64,000 nucleotides of DNA. Source: Pandoraea pnomenusa. GTDB lineage: Bacteria > Pseudomonadota > Gammaproteobacteria > Burkholderiales > Burkholderiaceae. The notes beneath the pieces are model-generated. The model did no database searches. It was not told the origin of the DNA and worked only from the letters and a program-made list of their open reading frames with translations. The stretch spans positions 2,480,001 through 2,544,000 of the forward strand of contig NZ_CP009553.3 of NCBI RefSeq assembly GCF_000767615.3, in the 5' to 3' direction. Below, piece by piece: positions 63,232 to 64,000 of this stretch (its first letter is position 1; every line of letters begins with the position of its first letter). Both the position numbers and the translations under genes were made by a program.

Positions 63232-64000
63232 ATCCCGGCTTCGCAGCGGCCGGCACGCCACGCCTCGCCCGGCCGGATATCGAACGGGAGGCGCGCGCCG
63301 ACGGCAGTTTCATCATCCGGTCGCGTACCCCGCTGGGCGCTTACGCACGCAGTCCTGCCGATTGGTTGGTGCAGTGGGCCGCGCGCACGCCCGACGCCGT
63401 GTTCGTGGCGGAGCGCGCGCAACCGGGCGAGCGTGGCCCGGCGTTGTGGCGGTGTGTGACGTATGGCGACGCGCTGCGCCGCGCTCGCGGCGTGGCGCAG
63501 GCATTGCTGGATCTCGGCATTGCCCGCGATCGCCCGGTCGTGATCCTGTCCGACAATAGTGTCAATCATGCGTTGCTCGTGCTCGGCGCGATGATGGCGG
63601 GGCGTCACGCTGCCATCGTGTCGTCGGCGTATTCGCGAATTGCGAAGGACATGAGCAAGCTGCACGGCATTCTCGCGCGTCTCGACCCGTCGCTGATCTA
63701 TGTGGAAGACGGCGATGCCTATGGGCGTGCGCTCGACGGCGCACCGATTCGCTGCCCGATCGTCGCGACCCGCAACGGGCGCGCGGGCTGGCTGTGCTTC
63801 GATGCGCTGGCGGGGACCGAGGTCTCACCTGCCGTCGACATCGCATTCGCGCAGGTGCGAGCGGAGGATACGGCCAAGCTGCTGCTGACTTCGGGCTCGA
63901 CCGGCAAGCCGAAGATCGTTGTCAACTCGCACCGCATGCTCGCCGCGAACCAACAGATGATCGCGCAGTGCTGGCAGTTCATCGACGAGGCCGCGCCGGT
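63216..64000 (+). CDS. feruloyl-CoA synthase-like ligase, cut by window end
   Basis: 261 codons seen. The start is a GTG in a different frame from the preceding gene, giving a 16-base overlap. ANL-superfamily adenylation enzyme: ARPDIEREARADGSFIIRSR and then TPLGAYARSPADWLVQWAAR match the N-terminus of feruloyl/hydroxycinnamoyl-CoA synthases. The AMP-binding P-loop is TAKLLLTSGSTGKPKIV near 225-240. The frame is open to the edge, and the remaining roughly 350 residues, including the catalytic Lys domain, lie outside. It is expected to convert a hydroxycinnamic acid to its CoA ester. Substrate specificity is inferred. Confidence 0.8.
   Translation, partial: MDHRLNPGFAAAGTPRLARPDIEREARADGSFIIRSRTPLGAYARSPADWLVQWAARTPDAVFVAERAQPGERGPALWRCVTYGDALRRARGVAQALLDLGIARDRPVVILSDNSVNHALLVLGAMMAGRHAAIVSSAYSRIAKDMSKLHGILARLDPSLIYVEDGDAYGRALDGAPIRCPIVATRNGRAGWLCFDALAGTEVSPAVDIAFAQVRAEDTAKLLLTSGSTGKPKIVVNSHRMLAANQQMIAQCWQFIDEAAP

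Overview
This is a 64 kb window of GC-rich DNA (about 65% by eye) from a proteobacterial chromosome. The gene set points to a Burkholderiaceae betaproteobacterium, possibly Pandoraea: arginine succinyltransferase (AST) genes, a cellulose operon with bcsG, PHA genes, RND efflux, and a BoxR-type regulator. The genus is an inference from gene content and protein style, not a measured identity. I saw no tRNA, rRNA, IS element, integrase or CRISPR array. The window looks like core or near-core chromosome.

Layout. 1-3.8 kb: AST arginine catabolism, with astE (cut by the window edge) divergent from astD-astB. 3.9-11.3 kb: small metabolic and hypothetical genes (flavin reductase, DUF1488, two paralogous 63-69 aa membrane proteins, two methyltransferases, a BaiN/YhiN-like flavoprotein), then a FUSC-family membrane protein split by a one-base frameshift in a G6 tract, with a HAD phosphatase upstream of it. 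12.0-25.2 kb: cellulose biosynthesis, with a small bcsR-like gene divergent from bcsB-bcsZ-bcsC-(30-codon ORF)-bcsQ-bcsA-bcsG. 25.3-30.4 kb: aldo/keto reductase, a tandem universal stress protein, a ferredoxin-reductase-like flavoprotein and an MFS carboxylate transporter. 30.5-37.1 kb: a four-gene RND efflux operon (adaptor, pump, outer-membrane factor, TetR) in which every junction overlaps by 4 bases. 37.5-40.9 kb: PHA genes (phaB, phasin, convergent PHA synthase) behind a candidate FNR-type site. 41.1-50.8 kb: PAP2 phosphatase, anti-sigma-like protein, tam, AraC regulator, chemoreceptor, DapA paralogue, and two divergent sigma54-activator-like proteins. 50.8-57.9 kb: DUF4142 protein plus a three-domain PLD/VTT/EEP protein, a VOC protein, a PAS-GGDEF protein and an FRG-domain protein. 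58.1-64 kb: a BoxR-like regulator divergent from a catabolic cluster (crotonase, 3-hydroxyacyl-CoA dehydrogenase, BKACE, solute-binding protein, feruloyl-CoA synthase-like ligase cut by the window end).

The best candidate for an undescribed system is the last cluster. It has the parts for a CoA-dependent, retro-Claisen side-chain shortening of hydroxycinnamate-like acids: ligase, hydratase with both catalytic glutamates, dehydrogenase, beta-keto acid cleavage enzyme and uptake protein. It is divergent from a regulator of the type that senses aryl-CoA, and a 42-nt near-perfect palindrome lies just before the first gene. Other points of interest are the reordered bcs locus with bcsG but no recognisable bcsE/bcsF, a pseudo-receiver sigma54 activator, an attenuator-like pair of competing hairpins at 48.03 kb, and a 44-nt palindrome flanked by 10-bp repeats at 26.3 kb.
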